64,000 nucleotides of DNA, from NCBI RefSeq assembly GCF_016907515.1, contig NZ_JAFBBY010000001.1:3100001-3164000 (forward strand). The letters are read 5' to 3'. This document shows, piece by piece, positions 52,719 through 61,312 of this stretch. Under the pieces are notes generated by a model. It worked only from the letters and a program-made list of their open reading frames with translations. It was not told the DNA's origin and did not search any database. This stretch comes from Nocardioides nitrophenolicus (GTDB lineage Bacteria > Actinomycetota > Actinomycetes > Propionibacteriales > Nocardioidaceae). The translations under genes were made by a program, and so were the position numbers. Position 1 is the first letter of the stretch; each line of letters begins with the position of its first letter.

Positions 52719-55172
52719 TCAGTCGAGCGAGAGTCCCGCCGCCGGAGTGATCCGCGACGCCTTGCGCGAGGGCAGCACCGCCGCGACCAGGCCGGCCAGC
52801 GCGGACGCGGTCACGACCAGGGCGAGCTGGCCCCAGGGCAGCACCAGGGACGCGCCGTCCACCGCGGGCTGGACCAGGGCGCGCACGGCGGTCCAGGCGA
52901 ACAGCACGCCCAGGGCGGTGCCGAGCACGGTCGCCACGACGGACAGCAGCACCGCCTCCGCGGCCAGCATCCGTCGTACCTGCCGGCGGGTGAGGCCGAG
53001 CGCCCGCAGCAGGGCGTGCTCGCGGCCGCGCTCCAGCACGGACAGGCCGAGCGTGTTGCCGATGCCGACCAGGGCGATCAGGACGGCGATCGCGAGCAGG
53101 CCGACGACGCCGCCGGTGAGCACGTCGAGCTGGGTGTCGACGTACGCACGCTTGGCCAGGCCGTTCTCGACGCCCGCGTCGACCGGCGAGGCGACCGCCT
53201 CGACCGAGCCGGCCAGGTCCTCGGGGTCGGCGTCCGCGGCGGCGCGCAGCCACACCGCCCGGGTGGTCGCGCCGGGTGCCAGCCGGTCGAGCGTCGTACG
53301 CCGGACCAGGGCCGCCTCGCCCCAGCCCTCGCCGCCGGCGACCCGCAGCTCACGCGTGGTGTCGCCGACGGTGACCGGGACCAGGTCGCCGACCTCGACG
53401 CCGTCGCCGATCAGGTCCCACGGCACGATCACCTGGCGCGGGCCGGGCGTCGGCAGGTCGCCGTGGAGCACCTGTGCCGTGCCGTCGGCCGTGGCCGGGA
53501 GCAGGGGGAGCGGGTCGAGGTCGCCGATCCGGGCCACCGCGCCCGGCACGGGCACGGCGGCGGCGATCCCGTCGACCGCGCGCAGCCTGGCCTCCAGGTC
53601 CGCGGGCAGGGGCGCCGTACCGGTCACGGCCAGGTCGATCGGGTGTTGCTCGTCCATGTCCGCGCTGAGGGCGCTGCGGGAGCTGGCCATGCCGGTGAGC
53701 ACGGCGGTCGTGAGGGTGACGCCGACGAGCAGCGAGGCCGCGGTGGCGGCGGTCCGTCGGGGGTTGCGCACCGCGTTGCCGGCGGCCAGCCGCCCGGCCG
53801 GGCCGAGCAGGCGCTGCGTGAGCGGCCCGGCGGCCCGGATCAGGGCCGGGACCAGGACCGGGCCGAAGAGCAGCACGCCGAGGAAGACGGCGGTCCCGCC
53901 TGCGGCGAGGGCGCCGACGTTGGCGGTCGCGATCGCCGCGACCAGCCCGAGCGCGCCCGTACCGAGGGCGAGGACGCCGAGGGCGAGCCGGATCCGGCCG
54001 GTGCGGGTGCGGACCTGGGTGCTGTCGTCGGGCCGCAGCGCGGCGAGCGGACTGACCCGGACGGCCCGCCGCGTCGGCAGCCAGGCCGCGACCAGGGTGA
54101 CCGCGATCGCCACGACGGCGGCGCCGGCGAGCCAGGCGGGCGTCACGTGCGCCTCGCCGAGCCGGGTCTGCGGCCACTGGGCGCGGACCAGCGCGACCAG
54201 CCCGTGACCGGCGCCGAGTCCGGTCAGGACGCCGATCACCGCGGCGAGCACGCCGAGGGCGAGCGACTCCAGGCGCACCGAGCGCAGCACCTGGCTCCGG
54301 GTCGCGCCGACGCAGCGCAGCAGCGCGAAGTCGCGGGTGCGCTGCGCGAACAGGATGGTGAAGGTGTTGTTGATGACCAGCACGCCCACGACGAGGGCGA
54401 TCGCGCCGAACATCAGCACGATGATCCGCACCAGGTCGACGCCGCTGTTGACCTGCTGGTGCAGCTCCTGGACGTAGGCGTCGACCCCCTCGACCTCCGC
54501 GTCCGGCGCGACCTCGTGGATCGCCGCCGTCGGATCCGGTCCGGCCCAGGCGAGGCTGGTCACGAACAGCTGGTCCTGCCAGCGGGCCAGGTCGGCCCAC
54601 AGCACGTAGACCGAGGCGTACGCGTAGGTCGACGGCGAGTCGACCAGGCCGACCACGGTGACGTCGAGCGCGTCGCCGCCGGTGCCGATCCGGAGCCGGT
54701 CGCCGACCGCGATCCGCTCGACCTTGGCGGTGTTGGTGTCGACCACCGCCTCGCCCGGACCGCCGGGGAAGCGGCCCTGGACCAGCTCCTGCCAGCGCCG
54801 GCTCGGGCGGTCGGGCAGCTGACCGATGTCGGTGTCGGTGTCGATCACCGTGCCGCCGGCCGTGCCGCCCGTCGTGCCGCCCGCCGGGCCACTGGTCGCG
54901 ACCTGCTGCATGGTCCAGCCGATCAGCCAGGCGTCGGCCCCGCTCGCGCCGGCGGCGTCGAGGAGGTCGCCCGCCTCGGCCGCGGAGGGGCTGTCGACGA
55001 CCGCGTCGGCGCCGGCGTACGGCTCCGCGATGCCGGCGGTGAGCCCCTCGCGCATCGCCGAGGACAGGGCCGCGGTCACCACGATGAACGCCGAGCCGAT
55101 CACGACGGCGAGCAGGGCGGCGCCGTACCTGCGGGTGTGGGTGCGCAGGGAGGCCAGGATGACGGTGCGCAT
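52719..55172 (-). CDS. FtsX/MacB-type ABC transporter permease
   Basis: The protein is 817 residues. It has two FtsX modules: an N-terminal transmembrane segment, a large extracytoplasmic MacB-like domain (about 45-255), a three-to-four-segment FtsX bundle (about 260-390), two central segments, a second extracytoplasmic domain (about 490-690) and a final FtsX bundle (about 695-815). Characteristic text includes FALLRCVGATRSQVLRSV and HALLRALGLTRRQVRRML. Such permeases do mechanotransmission rather than classic import, often for peptide antibiotic resistance or lipoprotein/export tasks. Its ATG overlaps the ATPase stop. Confidence 0.9.
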   Translation of the reverse strand: MRTVILASLRTHTRRYGAALLAVVIGSAFIVVTAALSSAMREGLTAGIAEPYAGADAVVDSPSAAEAGDLLDAAGASGADAWLIGWTMQQVATSGPAGGTTGGTAGGTVIDTDTDIGQLPDRPSRRWQELVQGRFPGGPGEAVVDTNTAKVERIAVGDRLRIGTGGDALDVTVVGLVDSPSTYAYASVYVLWADLARWQDQLFVTSLAWAGPDPTAAIHEVAPDAEVEGVDAYVQELHQQVNSGVDLVRIIVLMFGAIALVVGVLVINNTFTILFAQRTRDFALLRCVGATRSQVLRSVRLESLALGVLAAVIGVLTGLGAGHGLVALVRAQWPQTRLGEAHVTPAWLAGAAVVAIAVTLVAAWLPTRRAVRVSPLAALRPDDSTQVRTRTGRIRLALGVLALGTGALGLVAAIATANVGALAAGGTAVFLGVLLFGPVLVPALIRAAGPLTQRLLGPAGRLAAGNAVRNPRRTAATAASLLVGVTLTTAVLTGMASSRSALSADMDEQHPIDLAVTGTAPLPADLEARLRAVDGIAAAVPVPGAVARIGDLDPLPLLPATADGTAQVLHGDLPTPGPRQVIVPWDLIGDGVEVGDLVPVTVGDTTRELRVAGGEGWGEAALVRRTTLDRLAPGATTRAVWLRAAADADPEDLAGSVEAVASPVDAGVENGLAKRAYVDTQLDVLTGGVVGLLAIAVLIALVGIGNTLGLSVLERGREHALLRALGLTRRQVRRMLAAEAVLLSVVATVLGTALGVLFAWTAVRALVQPAVDGASLVLPWGQLALVVTASALAGLVAAVLPSRKASRITPAAGLSLD

Positions 55173-55873
55173 CAGGCCGCGACCTCGTGGCGCTCGGTGA
55201 TCCGGCCGTCGGCGAGGACGACGATCTCGTCGGCGTACCGGGCCGCCTCGATCTCGTGGGTGACCATGACGACGGTCTGGCCCAGCTCGCGCACCGACTG
55301 GCGCAGCAGCGAGAGGACCTCGGCCGAGCTGGTGCTGTCGAGGTTGCCGGTGGGCTCGTCGGCGAACACGATCGCCGGCCCGGCCAGCAGCGCCCGCGCG
55401 ATCGCCACCCGCTGCTGCTGGCCGCCGGAGAGCTCGGCGGGCCGGTGACCGAGGCGCTGGTTCAGCCCGAGGGTCTCCACGATGGCGGCGAACCGCTGCT
55501 GGGCGGCGGCGGTCCGGTTGCGGCCGGTGAGCTCGGTGGGGAGCCAGATGTTCTGCTCGGCGGTGAGCATCGGCAGCAGGTTGAACGCCTGGAACACGAA
55601 GCCCACGTGGTCGCGCCGGAACCGGGTCAGCGCGTCGTCACCGAGGGTCTCGAGGGGCTGGCCGGCGACCGAGACGGTGCCGGTGGTGGGCTGGTCGAGC
55701 CCGGCCAGGCAGTGCATCAGCGTGGACTTGCCGGAGCCGGAGGGGCCCATGATCGCGGTGAACCGGCCGGCGGGGAGGTCGAGGTCGACGCCGCGCAGGG
55801 CGTGGACCAGCGTGTCGCCGCGGCCGAAGGACTTGGTGAGGCCGCGAGCGCTGGCGGCGAGCAGGGAGGTCAT
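55172..55873 (-). CDS. ABC transporter ATP-binding protein (MacB/LolD type)
   Basis: The protein is 233 residues. Walker A MGPSGSGKSTLMH, Q-loop FVFQAFNLLPMLTAEQN, signature LSGGQQQRVAIARAL, Walker B IVFADEPTGNLDS, and His switch MVTHEIEAA all fit the class that pairs with FtsX-type permeases. It partners with the 817-residue permease. The ATG at 55873 gives the family N-terminus; a longer frame to 55999 runs into an inverted repeat and is rejected. The two-component genes upstream on the same strand are probable regulators. Confidence 0.93.
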   Translation of the reverse strand: MTSLLAASARGLTKSFGRGDTLVHALRGVDLDLPAGRFTAIMGPSGSGKSTLMHCLAGLDQPTTGTVSVAGQPLETLGDDALTRFRRDHVGFVFQAFNLLPMLTAEQNIWLPTELTGRNRTAAAQQRFAAIVETLGLNQRLGHRPAELSGGQQQRVAIARALLAGPAIVFADEPTGNLDSTSSAEVLSLLRQSVRELGQTVVMVTHEIEAARYADEIVVLADGRITERHEVAA

Positions 55874-55955
55874 GACACCGAGCCTCGCCGGGATCGGCGG
55901 GCGGATCGTCAGGCCACGGGTTGATCCGGCGTACGACGACGGGTGGACCTGGTGT

Positions 55956-56027
55956 GCCTCGCGCATCTGACGAACGGGCTCTGAGAACGGCGAGATCACA
56001 GCCCATTCGTCAGATGCGCGGCGAGGC
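55956..56027. repeat. Inverted repeat, GCGCATCTGACGAA word
   Basis: The arms 55961-55980 and 56000-56019 match at 19 of 20 positions around a 19-nt loop; with a 3-nt bulge the pairing extends to GCCTC (55956-55960) and GAGGC (56023-56027). It lies between the response-regulator stop and the ABC ATPase start, so it may terminate the regulator transcript. Confidence 0.78.
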
Positions 56028-56036
56028 CCCGGACGC

Positions 56037-56708
56037 TCAGGACCCGACCAGCCCCGTCTCGTACGCCAGCACGACCAGCTGCACCCGGTCGCGCGAGCCG
56101 GTCTTGGCGAGCAGCCGCCCGATGTGGGTCTTCACGGTGGCCTCGGAGACCACGAAGTCCGCGGCGATCTCGGCGTTCGAGAGCCCCCGGCCGACCAGGA
56201 CCAGGGTCTCCCGCTCGCGCTCGGTGAGCGCGTCGAGCCGGCGGTCCGGTACGACGGAGGCCGCGGCGGGATCGGGGAGGACGCCCGCGAAGTGCTCGAG
56301 CAGGCGGCGGGTGGTGCTGGGGGCGACCACCGAGTCGCCGGCGTGGACGGTGCGGATCGCGTCGAGCAGGGTCTCGGGGGTGGCGTCCTTCAGCAGGAAG
56401 GCAGCGGCGCCGGCGCGGATCGCGGCGAAGGCGTACTCGTCGAGGTCGAAGGTGGTCAGCACGATCACCCGCGGCGGGTCGGGCCGGGCGGCGAGTCGAC
56501 GGGTGGCCTCGACGCCGTCGAGGCGGGGCATCCGCACGTCCATCAGGACGACGTCGCAGCGGGTGACCGCGAGCCGCTCCAGCGCCTCGCCGCCGTCGCC
56601 GGCCTCGCCGACCACGGTGAGGCCGGGCTGGCTGTCGATGAGCATCCGGAACCCGGCCCGGACCAGGTCCTGGTCGTCGACGAGGAACACCCGGATCGGC
56701 TCGGTCAC
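56037..56708 (-). CDS. LuxR/NarL-family response regulator
   Basis: The protein is 223 residues. The receiver domain has DDQD acidic pair, the phospho-Asp in VVLMDVRMP, Thr in VIVLTTFD and Lys in AFLLKDATPE. The C-terminal LuxR HTH (LTERERETLVLVGRGLSNAEIA, then VSEATVKTHIGRLLAKTG) binds DNA. The GTG at 56708 overlaps the histidine kinase stop, so the two are coupled. The ABC exporter genes downstream on the same strand are the likely target. Confidence 0.93.
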   Translation of the reverse strand: MTEPIRVFLVDDQDLVRAGFRMLIDSQPGLTVVGEAGDGGEALERLAVTRCDVVLMDVRMPRLDGVEATRRLAARPDPPRVIVLTTFDLDEYAFAAIRAGAAAFLLKDATPETLLDAIRTVHAGDSVVAPSTTRRLLEHFAGVLPDPAAASVVPDRRLDALTERERETLVLVGRGLSNAEIAADFVVSEATVKTHIGRLLAKTGSRDRVQLVVLAYETGLVGS

Positions 56709-57853
56709 AGGGGGATCCTCGCGCACACCGTGAAGCCGCCGCCCGGCGCCGGCCCGGTGACGAGCGTGCCGTCGTGGGCGGCGACCCGCTCGCGCATGCC
56801 GGCGAGCCCGAGCCCGCGGCCGTCGTCGTGGGCGGCCGCGCCGCGGCCGTCGTCGCTCACCTCCACCACGATCGCGTCGCCGTCGACCCCCACCGCGACC
56901 GCGGCCCGGGCGCCCGGGCCGGCGTGCTTGCGGACGTTGCTGAGCGCCTCCTGCACGATCCGGTACGTCGTCAGCGCCACCCCGTCCGACACGGCGGGCA
57001 CGGGCGCCAGCCGAGCCTCGACCGGCATCCCGGCCGCACGCGCCTCGTCGAGCAGCGCGGGCAGGTCGGCGAGCCGGGGCTGCGGCACCGTCGGCGCCTC
57101 CTCGGCGCGCAGCAGGCCCAGCATCCGGCGCAGCTCGGCGATCGCCTCCCGCCCGGTGCTCGCGATGGTGCCGAGGGCCGGCCCGGTCACCGCCGGGTCG
57201 TGCACCGCCGCGGCCCGGGCGCCCTCGGCCTGCACCACGATCGTGGTCAGCCCGTGGGCCACCACGTCGTGCATCTCGCGGGCGATCCGGTGCCGCTCCT
57301 CGATCGCGGCCAGCGCGGCCTGCTGGACCGACTCCCGCTCCAGCCGCTCGCCACGCTCGACCAGGGCGTCGACGTACGCCTGACGGGTGCGGCCGAGCGT
57401 GCCGAGGGTCCAGGCGACGACGACGAACAGCCCGATCGTGACGGAGTAGGCGGTGATGTTCTCGACCGTGAGCAGGTTCGCCCCGAAGCCGTGCAGCCAG
57501 TCGACGGCGGCGATCCCGGCGCCGAGCAGGCCGGTGCCGAGCGCCGCGACGGCCCAGCGCGGGCCGGCGTACCGGGCGACGGAGTAGACGGCGACCGGGA
57601 ACGCGAACTGGCTCCACAGCGGGTGGTCGTTGAGCAGTGGCTGGACCGCGGTGGCCGCCGCGACCGCGGCGAACACCGCGACCGGGTGCCGGCGGCGGGC
57701 GACGAGCGGGCTGATCTGGAGCAGCATCAGCACCCCGTCGACGGCGTCGACGAAGAACAGGTAGGGCAGCACCGGCAGCAGCAGGACGACGGTCAGGGTG
57801 ACGTCGAACCACCGCTCGCCGCGTGGTCCGAGACGCCAGGGTTGCCGGTGCAC
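56705..57853 (-). CDS. NarL-type sensor histidine kinase
   Basis: The protein is 382 residues. Four to five N-terminal transmembrane segments (about 20-150) are followed by a HisKA_3 domain with the phospho-His in RIAREMHDVVAHGLTT and an HATPase with VSDDGRGAAAHDDGRGLGLAGMRERV. It autophosphorylates and transfers to the adjacent response regulator. Few residues are exposed outside, so it probably senses a signal in the membrane, as kinases beside MacB/FtsX exporters often do. GTG 57853 is chosen because TACCGT lies 6 nt upstream; an in-frame ATG at 57943 would overlap the divergent small gene start. Confidence 0.87.
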   Translation of the reverse strand: MHRQPWRLGPRGERWFDVTLTVVLLLPVLPYLFFVDAVDGVLMLLQISPLVARRRHPVAVFAAVAAATAVQPLLNDHPLWSQFAFPVAVYSVARYAGPRWAVAALGTGLLGAGIAAVDWLHGFGANLLTVENITAYSVTIGLFVVVAWTLGTLGRTRQAYVDALVERGERLERESVQQAALAAIEERHRIAREMHDVVAHGLTTIVVQAEGARAAAVHDPAVTGPALGTIASTGREAIAELRRMLGLLRAEEAPTVPQPRLADLPALLDEARAAGMPVEARLAPVPAVSDGVALTTYRIVQEALSNVRKHAGPGARAAVAVGVDGDAIVVEVSDDGRGAAAHDDGRGLGLAGMRERVAAHDGTLVTGPAPGGGFTVCARIPL

Positions 57854-57859
57854 CGGGCC

Positions 57860-57865
57860 ACGGTA
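57860..57865 (-). promoter_or_regulatory. Leaderless -10 box of the histidine kinase (TACCGT)
   Basis: TACCGT on the minus strand, 6 nt before the GTG at 57853; it decides that start over the longer frame. Confidence 0.5.
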
Positions 57866-57941
57866 GACGGACAGGAGCGCCCGGACGTCAGACCACGGGT
57901 GGATCCGCGGCGTACCATCGAAGACGTCGGAAGGAGTCGCC

Positions 57942-58094
57942 ATGGTCGAGCAGTCCCGGCTGGAGCGCTACAAGCACCTGCCCCCGCCCATCGAGCCCGA
58001 CAAGCTGCGGTCCTCCCAGGACGTCGACCCGGCGCCGCGCGAGGACGACGACGAGTACCGCGAGATGCTCTGGGTCGTGAACCGCTACGGCTGA
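57942..58094 (+). CDS. Small conserved protein (Rv3678A-like)
   Basis: The protein is 50 residues: MVEQSRLERYKHLPPPIEPD, KLRSSQDVDPAPREDDDEYR, EMLWVVNRYG. A strong Shine-Dalgarno (AAGGAG) precedes the ATG. M. tuberculosis has a small protein of about this size, Rv3678A, at the same place of the Rv3671c-Rv3683 block; I recall the position and size, not the exact sequence. Acidic middle, aromatic C-terminus; no membrane segment. Function unknown. Confidence 0.7.
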   Translation: MVEQSRLERYKHLPPPIEPDKLRSSQDVDPAPREDDDEYREMLWVVNRYG

Positions 58095-58138
58095 GCGCCG
58101 CACACCGGGGGACCCCGCCACCGGCCCGCGCGCGTGAG

Positions 58139-58144
58139 TAGGGT
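58139..58144 (+). promoter_or_regulatory. Leaderless -10 box (TAGGGT) of the DUF4177 gene
   Basis: TAGGGT lies 7 nt before the ATG at 58152; the context GTGAGTAGGGTG is the same as before 9770. Confidence 0.6.
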
Positions 58145-58151
58145 GCCAGGC

Positions 58152-58307
58152 ATGACCAAGTGGGAGTACCAGGTGGCGCCCGTCCTCAACCACGTCGCGG
58201 CGCAGATCCTCAACAACTTCGGCCAGGACGGCTGGGAGCTCGTCACCCTCGTCCCGGGCCAGGGCGGCAACGACATCGCCTACTTCAAGCGCCCGGCCGA
58301 GGGCTGA
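58152..58307 (+). CDS. DUF4177-like small protein
   Basis: The protein is 51 residues: MTKWEYQVAPVLNHVAAQIL, NNFGQDGWELVTLVPGQGGN, DIAYFKRPAEG. The WEYQV ... LNNFGQDGWELVTL ... YFKRP pattern is DUF4177. Function unknown; a small beta-alpha-beta fold. Predicted leaderless. The RidA gene follows at 3 nt, so the two are one transcript. Confidence 0.78.
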   Translation: MTKWEYQVAPVLNHVAAQILNNFGQDGWELVTLVPGQGGNDIAYFKRPAEG

Positions 58308-58310
58308 GTC

Positions 58311-58778
58311 GTGGCGACCCCGCAGGAGCGTCTGGCCGAGCTCGGGCTGACCGTCCCCGACGTGGTGCCGCCCGTCGCGGCCTATGTCCCCGCGACGCGC
58401 AGCGGCGGCTACGTCTACACCGCCGGCCAGCTGCCCATGCGCGACGGCGCGCTGATCACGACCGGCAAGGTCGGTGACACGGTGAGCGCCGAGGACGCCT
58501 ACGCCTGCGCCCGCCAGTGCGCGCTCAACGCCATCGCCGCGATCAGCTCGGTCGCCGGCGACCTCGCGCAGGTGCGGATCGTCAAGGTCGTCGTCTTCGT
58601 CGCGTCGACGGTCGACTTCACCGGCCAGCCGGCGGTCGCCAACGGAGCCTCGGAGCTGTTCGGCGACGTGTTCGGCGACGCCGGCGTCCATGCCCGCTCG
58701 GCGGTCGGCGTCGCGGTGCTGCCGCTGGACGCGCCGGTCGAGGTGGAGGTCGTCGCCGAGATCCTGGCCGGGTCATGA
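58311..58778 (+). CDS. RidA-family deaminase (Rid/YjgF; Rv3678c-type)
   Basis: The protein is 155 residues. It opens with ERLAELGLTVPDVVPPVAAY, has GGYVYTAGQLPMRDGAL and CALNAIAAISSVAG, and ends ARSAVGVAVLPLDAPVEVEVVAEI, the RidA fold. The family hydrolyses reactive enamine/imine intermediates of PLP enzymes. The usual catalytic Arg position (R in HARSAVGV) is present. GTG start; its stop overlaps the NUDIX start (ATGA). The genomic position matches Rv3678c. Confidence 0.87.
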   Translation: MATPQERLAELGLTVPDVVPPVAAYVPATRSGGYVYTAGQLPMRDGALITTGKVGDTVSAEDAYACARQCALNAIAAISSVAGDLAQVRIVKVVVFVASTVDFTGQPAVANGASELFGDVFGDAGVHARSAVGVAVLPLDAPVEVEVVAEILAGS

Positions 58779-59644
58779 GGATTCCACTGCCGCCGGTGCC
58801 GCTGCCGGGTCACGTGGCCGACCTCGCCGCCGAGTACGGCGACGGCCGGCGCCAGGCCGCCGAGCCGCGCGACGCCGCGACGGTGGTGCTGCAGCGCCCC
58901 GACGCGCAGGGGCGCCCGGAGGTCTACCTGCTGCGCCGCCAGACCACGATGGACTTCGCCGGTGGCATGTGCGTCTTCCCCGGTGGCGGGGTCGACCCAC
59001 GCGACTACGACCACACCGTCGCCTGGGCCGGTCCGCAGCCGGCCGAGTGGGCGGCGCGGCTCGGCACCACCGAGGACGTGGCCCGCGCGCTGGTGTGCGC
59101 CGCGGTCCGCGAGACCTTCGAGGAGTCCGGGGTGCTGCTCGCCGGCACCTCCGCCGACTCCGTGGTCGCCGACACCACCGGCGACGACTGGGAGGCCGAC
59201 CGGGTCGCGCTGGAGTCGCGCGAGCTGTCGATGACCGACTTCCTCGACCGCCGGGGCCTGGTGCTGCGCACCGACCTGCTCGGCATCTGGAGCGGCTGGC
59301 TGACGCCGGTCTTCGAGCCGAAGCGCTACCGGACCTGGTTCTTCGTGGCCCGGCTGCCCGAGGGGCAGGTGACCCGCGACGTCTCCTCGGAGTCCTCGGA
59401 GGTGGTCTGGCTCCCGGCCGCCGAGGCCGCCGACCAGGCCGACCGCGGCGAGCTCGCGATGCTCCCACCGACGTACCTCACCTGCCTGGAGGTCGGCACC
59501 CTCGGCGACGTCGACGCCGTGCTGGCCGCCAGCCAGGACCGCACGGTCACCATGTTCATGCCGGAGGTCGAGCCGCTCGGCGACGGGTTCACGCTGTCGA
59601 TGCCCGAGCAGCTGCGCCCGCTCGTGGCGGCGCGGCGGAGCTGA
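58775..59644 (+). CDS. NUDIX hydrolase (NUDT19-like)
   Basis: The protein is 289 residues. An N-terminal AATVVLQRPDAQGRPEVYLL segment, FAGGMCVFPGGGVDPRD and the Nudix box around ALVCAAVRETFEESGVLL are visible; the insertion before the box and the following WLTPVFEPKRYRTWFFVA fit the NUDT19/RP2-like subgroup, which acts on CoA or acyl-CoA diphosphates. Substrate not proven. The upstream stop overlaps this ATG. Confidence 0.85.
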   Translation: MRIPLPPVPLPGHVADLAAEYGDGRRQAAEPRDAATVVLQRPDAQGRPEVYLLRRQTTMDFAGGMCVFPGGGVDPRDYDHTVAWAGPQPAEWAARLGTTEDVARALVCAAVRETFEESGVLLAGTSADSVVADTTGDDWEADRVALESRELSMTDFLDRRGLVLRTDLLGIWSGWLTPVFEPKRYRTWFFVARLPEGQVTRDVSSESSEVVWLPAAEAADQADRGELAMLPPTYLTCLEVGTLGDVDAVLAASQDRTVTMFMPEVEPLGDGFTLSMPEQLRPLVAARRS

Positions 59645-59647
59645 GCG

Positions 59648-60469
59648 ATGAGCGAGGCCTGGGCCGGAGGGGAGTACGGCGGCCGCGGGCGCTGCGTCCT
59701 GGCGCCCAACCCCGGGATCATGACGCTCGACGGCACCAACACCTGGGTGCTGCGCGAGCCCGGCTCCGGCCGCTCGATCGTGGTCGACCCGGGCCCGCTC
59801 CATGACGACCACCTCGCCGCTGTCGCCGAGGTCGCGGGGGAGGTGGCGGCCGTCGTGGTCACCCACCACCACCTCGACCACACCGAGGCCGCCCGTTCCT
59901 TCGCCGAGCGGATGGGCTGCGGCGTGCGCGGGCTCGACCCCGAACAGTGCTGGCGGGCCGACCCCCTCACCGACGGCGAGGTGCTCTCCGTCGGCGGGCT
60001 CGACGTCGAGGTGCTCACCACCCCCGGCCACACCACCGACTCGATCTCGCTGCTCGTCGAGGCCGACGGCGCGCTGCTGACCGGCGACATGGTCCTCGGC
60101 CGCGGTACGACGGTCATCGTCCACCCCGACGGCGACCTGGGCTCGTACTTCGACTCGATCGCCCGGATGCGCGCCCTCGTCACCGAGGGCCGGGTGAGCT
60201 CGCTGTGGCCGGCCCACGGACCGGTCCTGCCCGACGCCGCCGGCGTGCTCGACCACTACGTCGTGCACCGCCGCGAGCGCCTGGCCCAGGTCGAGTCCGC
60301 GCTCGGCCGCCTCGGCCTGTCGCCCAACGGGCTGCCGGCCGACGTCGCAGAGCATCCCACCCTGCCCCGCGAGGTCGTCGAGGTCGTGTACGCCGACGTC
60401 GACGAGTCGCTGTGGGGCGCGGCGGAGTGGTCGGTGCGGGCCCAGCTGGCCTATCTCGCGGCGCGCTGA
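59648..60469 (+). CDS. MBL-fold metallohydrolase (Rv3677c / LACTB2-type)
   Basis: The protein is 273 residues. The di-zinc motif is VTHHHLDHTEAARSF, with His in LTTPGHTTDSIS, Asp in LLTGDMVLG and the C-terminal WPAHGPVL. A winged-helix-like C-terminus (RLAQVESALGRLG) resembles LACTB2. Human LACTB2 is an endoribonuclease; the bacterial role is open. Same position as Rv3677c, convergent with crp. A strong hairpin follows the stop. Confidence 0.88.
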   Translation: MSEAWAGGEYGGRGRCVLAPNPGIMTLDGTNTWVLREPGSGRSIVVDPGPLHDDHLAAVAEVAGEVAAVVVTHHHLDHTEAARSFAERMGCGVRGLDPEQCWRADPLTDGEVLSVGGLDVEVLTTPGHTTDSISLLVEADGALLTGDMVLGRGTTVIVHPDGDLGSYFDSIARMRALVTEGRVSSLWPAHGPVLPDAAGVLDHYVVHRRERLAQVESALGRLGLSPNGLPADVAEHPTLPREVVEVVYADVDESLWGAAEWSVRAQLAYLAAR

Positions 60470-60470
60470 A

Positions 60471-60511
60471 CGACGACGCCCCTCCGCGCCGGGCGCGGAG
60501 GGGCGTCGTCG
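60471..60511. terminator. Bidirectional terminator between MBL gene and crp
   Basis: The arms 60471-60489 and 60493-60511 (CGACGACGCCCCTCCGCGC) pair perfectly over 19 bp around a 3-nt loop, between the convergent stops. Confidence 0.8.
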
Positions 60512-60520
60512 AGTCGGGCG

Positions 60521-61198
60521 TCAGCGCGCGCGGCGCGACATCCGCTCCATGTCGAGGATCACGACCGAGCGCGGCTCGAGGCGCAGCCAGCCGCGCGAGG
60601 CGAAGTCGGCGAGCGCCTTGTTGACCGTCTCGCGGGAGGCGCCGACCAGCTGGGCGAGCTCCTCCTGGGTCAGGTCGTGGTGGACGTGGACGCCGTCGTC
60701 GGCGGTGCGGCCGAAGCGGTCGGCGAGGTCGAGCAGCGCCTTGGCGACGCGGCCCGGGACGTCGGAGAACACCAGGTCCGCGACGACGTCGTTGGCCTTG
60801 CGCAGCCGGGCGGCCAGCTGGGCCAGCAGGCCGCGGGCGACCGTCGGGCGGCCCTCGAGCCAGCGCAGCAGGTCCTCGTGGGACAGCGACGCGAACTCGG
60901 CGTCGGTCACGCAGGTCACCGTCGCCGAGCGCGGGCCCGGGTCGAACAGCGACAGCTCGCCGAACATCTGGCCGGGGCCCATGATCGCCAGCAGGTTCTC
61001 GCGCCCGTCGGAGGAGGTGCGGCCGAGCTTCACCTTGCCCTCGAGGACGACGTACAGCTTGTCGCCGCTGTCGCCCTCGTGGAACAGCACCTCCCCGCGG
61101 CGCAGCCGGGTCGTGGCCAAAGATGTGCGCAGCCCTGCCATCGCCTCGTCGTCGAGGGCACTGAACAGTGGCGCCTGACGGAGTACGTCGTTGTCCAC
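60521..61198 (-). CDS. crp: Crp/Fnr-family cAMP-responsive regulator
   Basis: The protein is 225 residues (M. tuberculosis Crp is 224). The cyclic-nucleotide pocket is GQMFGELSLFDPGPRSATVTC, with the conserved Glu and Arg-Ser for cAMP. The HTH reads DLTQEELAQLVGASRETVNKALADF. GGAGGAAGC precedes the GTG at 61198; TAGGAT (61234-61239) is the likely -10 and a CRP-like site sits upstream. It is a global regulator; the nth-TlpA-NUDIX-MarP genes lie divergent from it, as in mycobacteria. Confidence 0.94.
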   Translation of the reverse strand: MDNDVLRQAPLFSALDDEAMAGLRTSLATTRLRRGEVLFHEGDSGDKLYVVLEGKVKLGRTSSDGRENLLAIMGPGQMFGELSLFDPGPRSATVTCVTDAEFASLSHEDLLRWLEGRPTVARGLLAQLAARLRKANDVVADLVFSDVPGRVAKALLDLADRFGRTADDGVHVHHDLTQEELAQLVGASRETVNKALADFASRGWLRLEPRSVVILDMERMSRRAR

Positions 61199-61242
61199 GC
61201 TTCCTCCAAAGAACGTAAAACCCGGTCGGCGGCATCCTAGCC

Positions 61243-61258
61243 AGTGCTCGATCTCACA
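61243..61258. promoter_or_regulatory. Candidate CRP-binding site in the crp/nth gap
   Basis: AGTGCTCGATCTCACA compares with the actinobacterial consensus TGTGA-N6-TCACA; the right half is perfect and the left half weak. It lies near the -35 position of crp, so autoregulation is plausible. Confidence 0.4.
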
Positions 61259-61299
61259 CGTAACAGGACTCGCGAGTCTGGACTGTCCCACCCACACCG

Positions 61300-61305
61300 T
61301 AGGGT
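61300..61305 (+). promoter_or_regulatory. Leaderless -10 box of nth (TAGGGT)
   Basis: TAGGGT lies 7 nt before the GTG at 61313, the same layout as dnaX and the DUF4177 gene. Confidence 0.6.
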
Positions 61306-61312
61306 GGCGTGC

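Noticed and set aside
57854..57943. Upstream start of the histidine kinase at 57943
   Set aside because: It would overlap the start of the divergent small gene and bypass the TACCGT-6-GTG layout at 57853. Kept only as an alternative.
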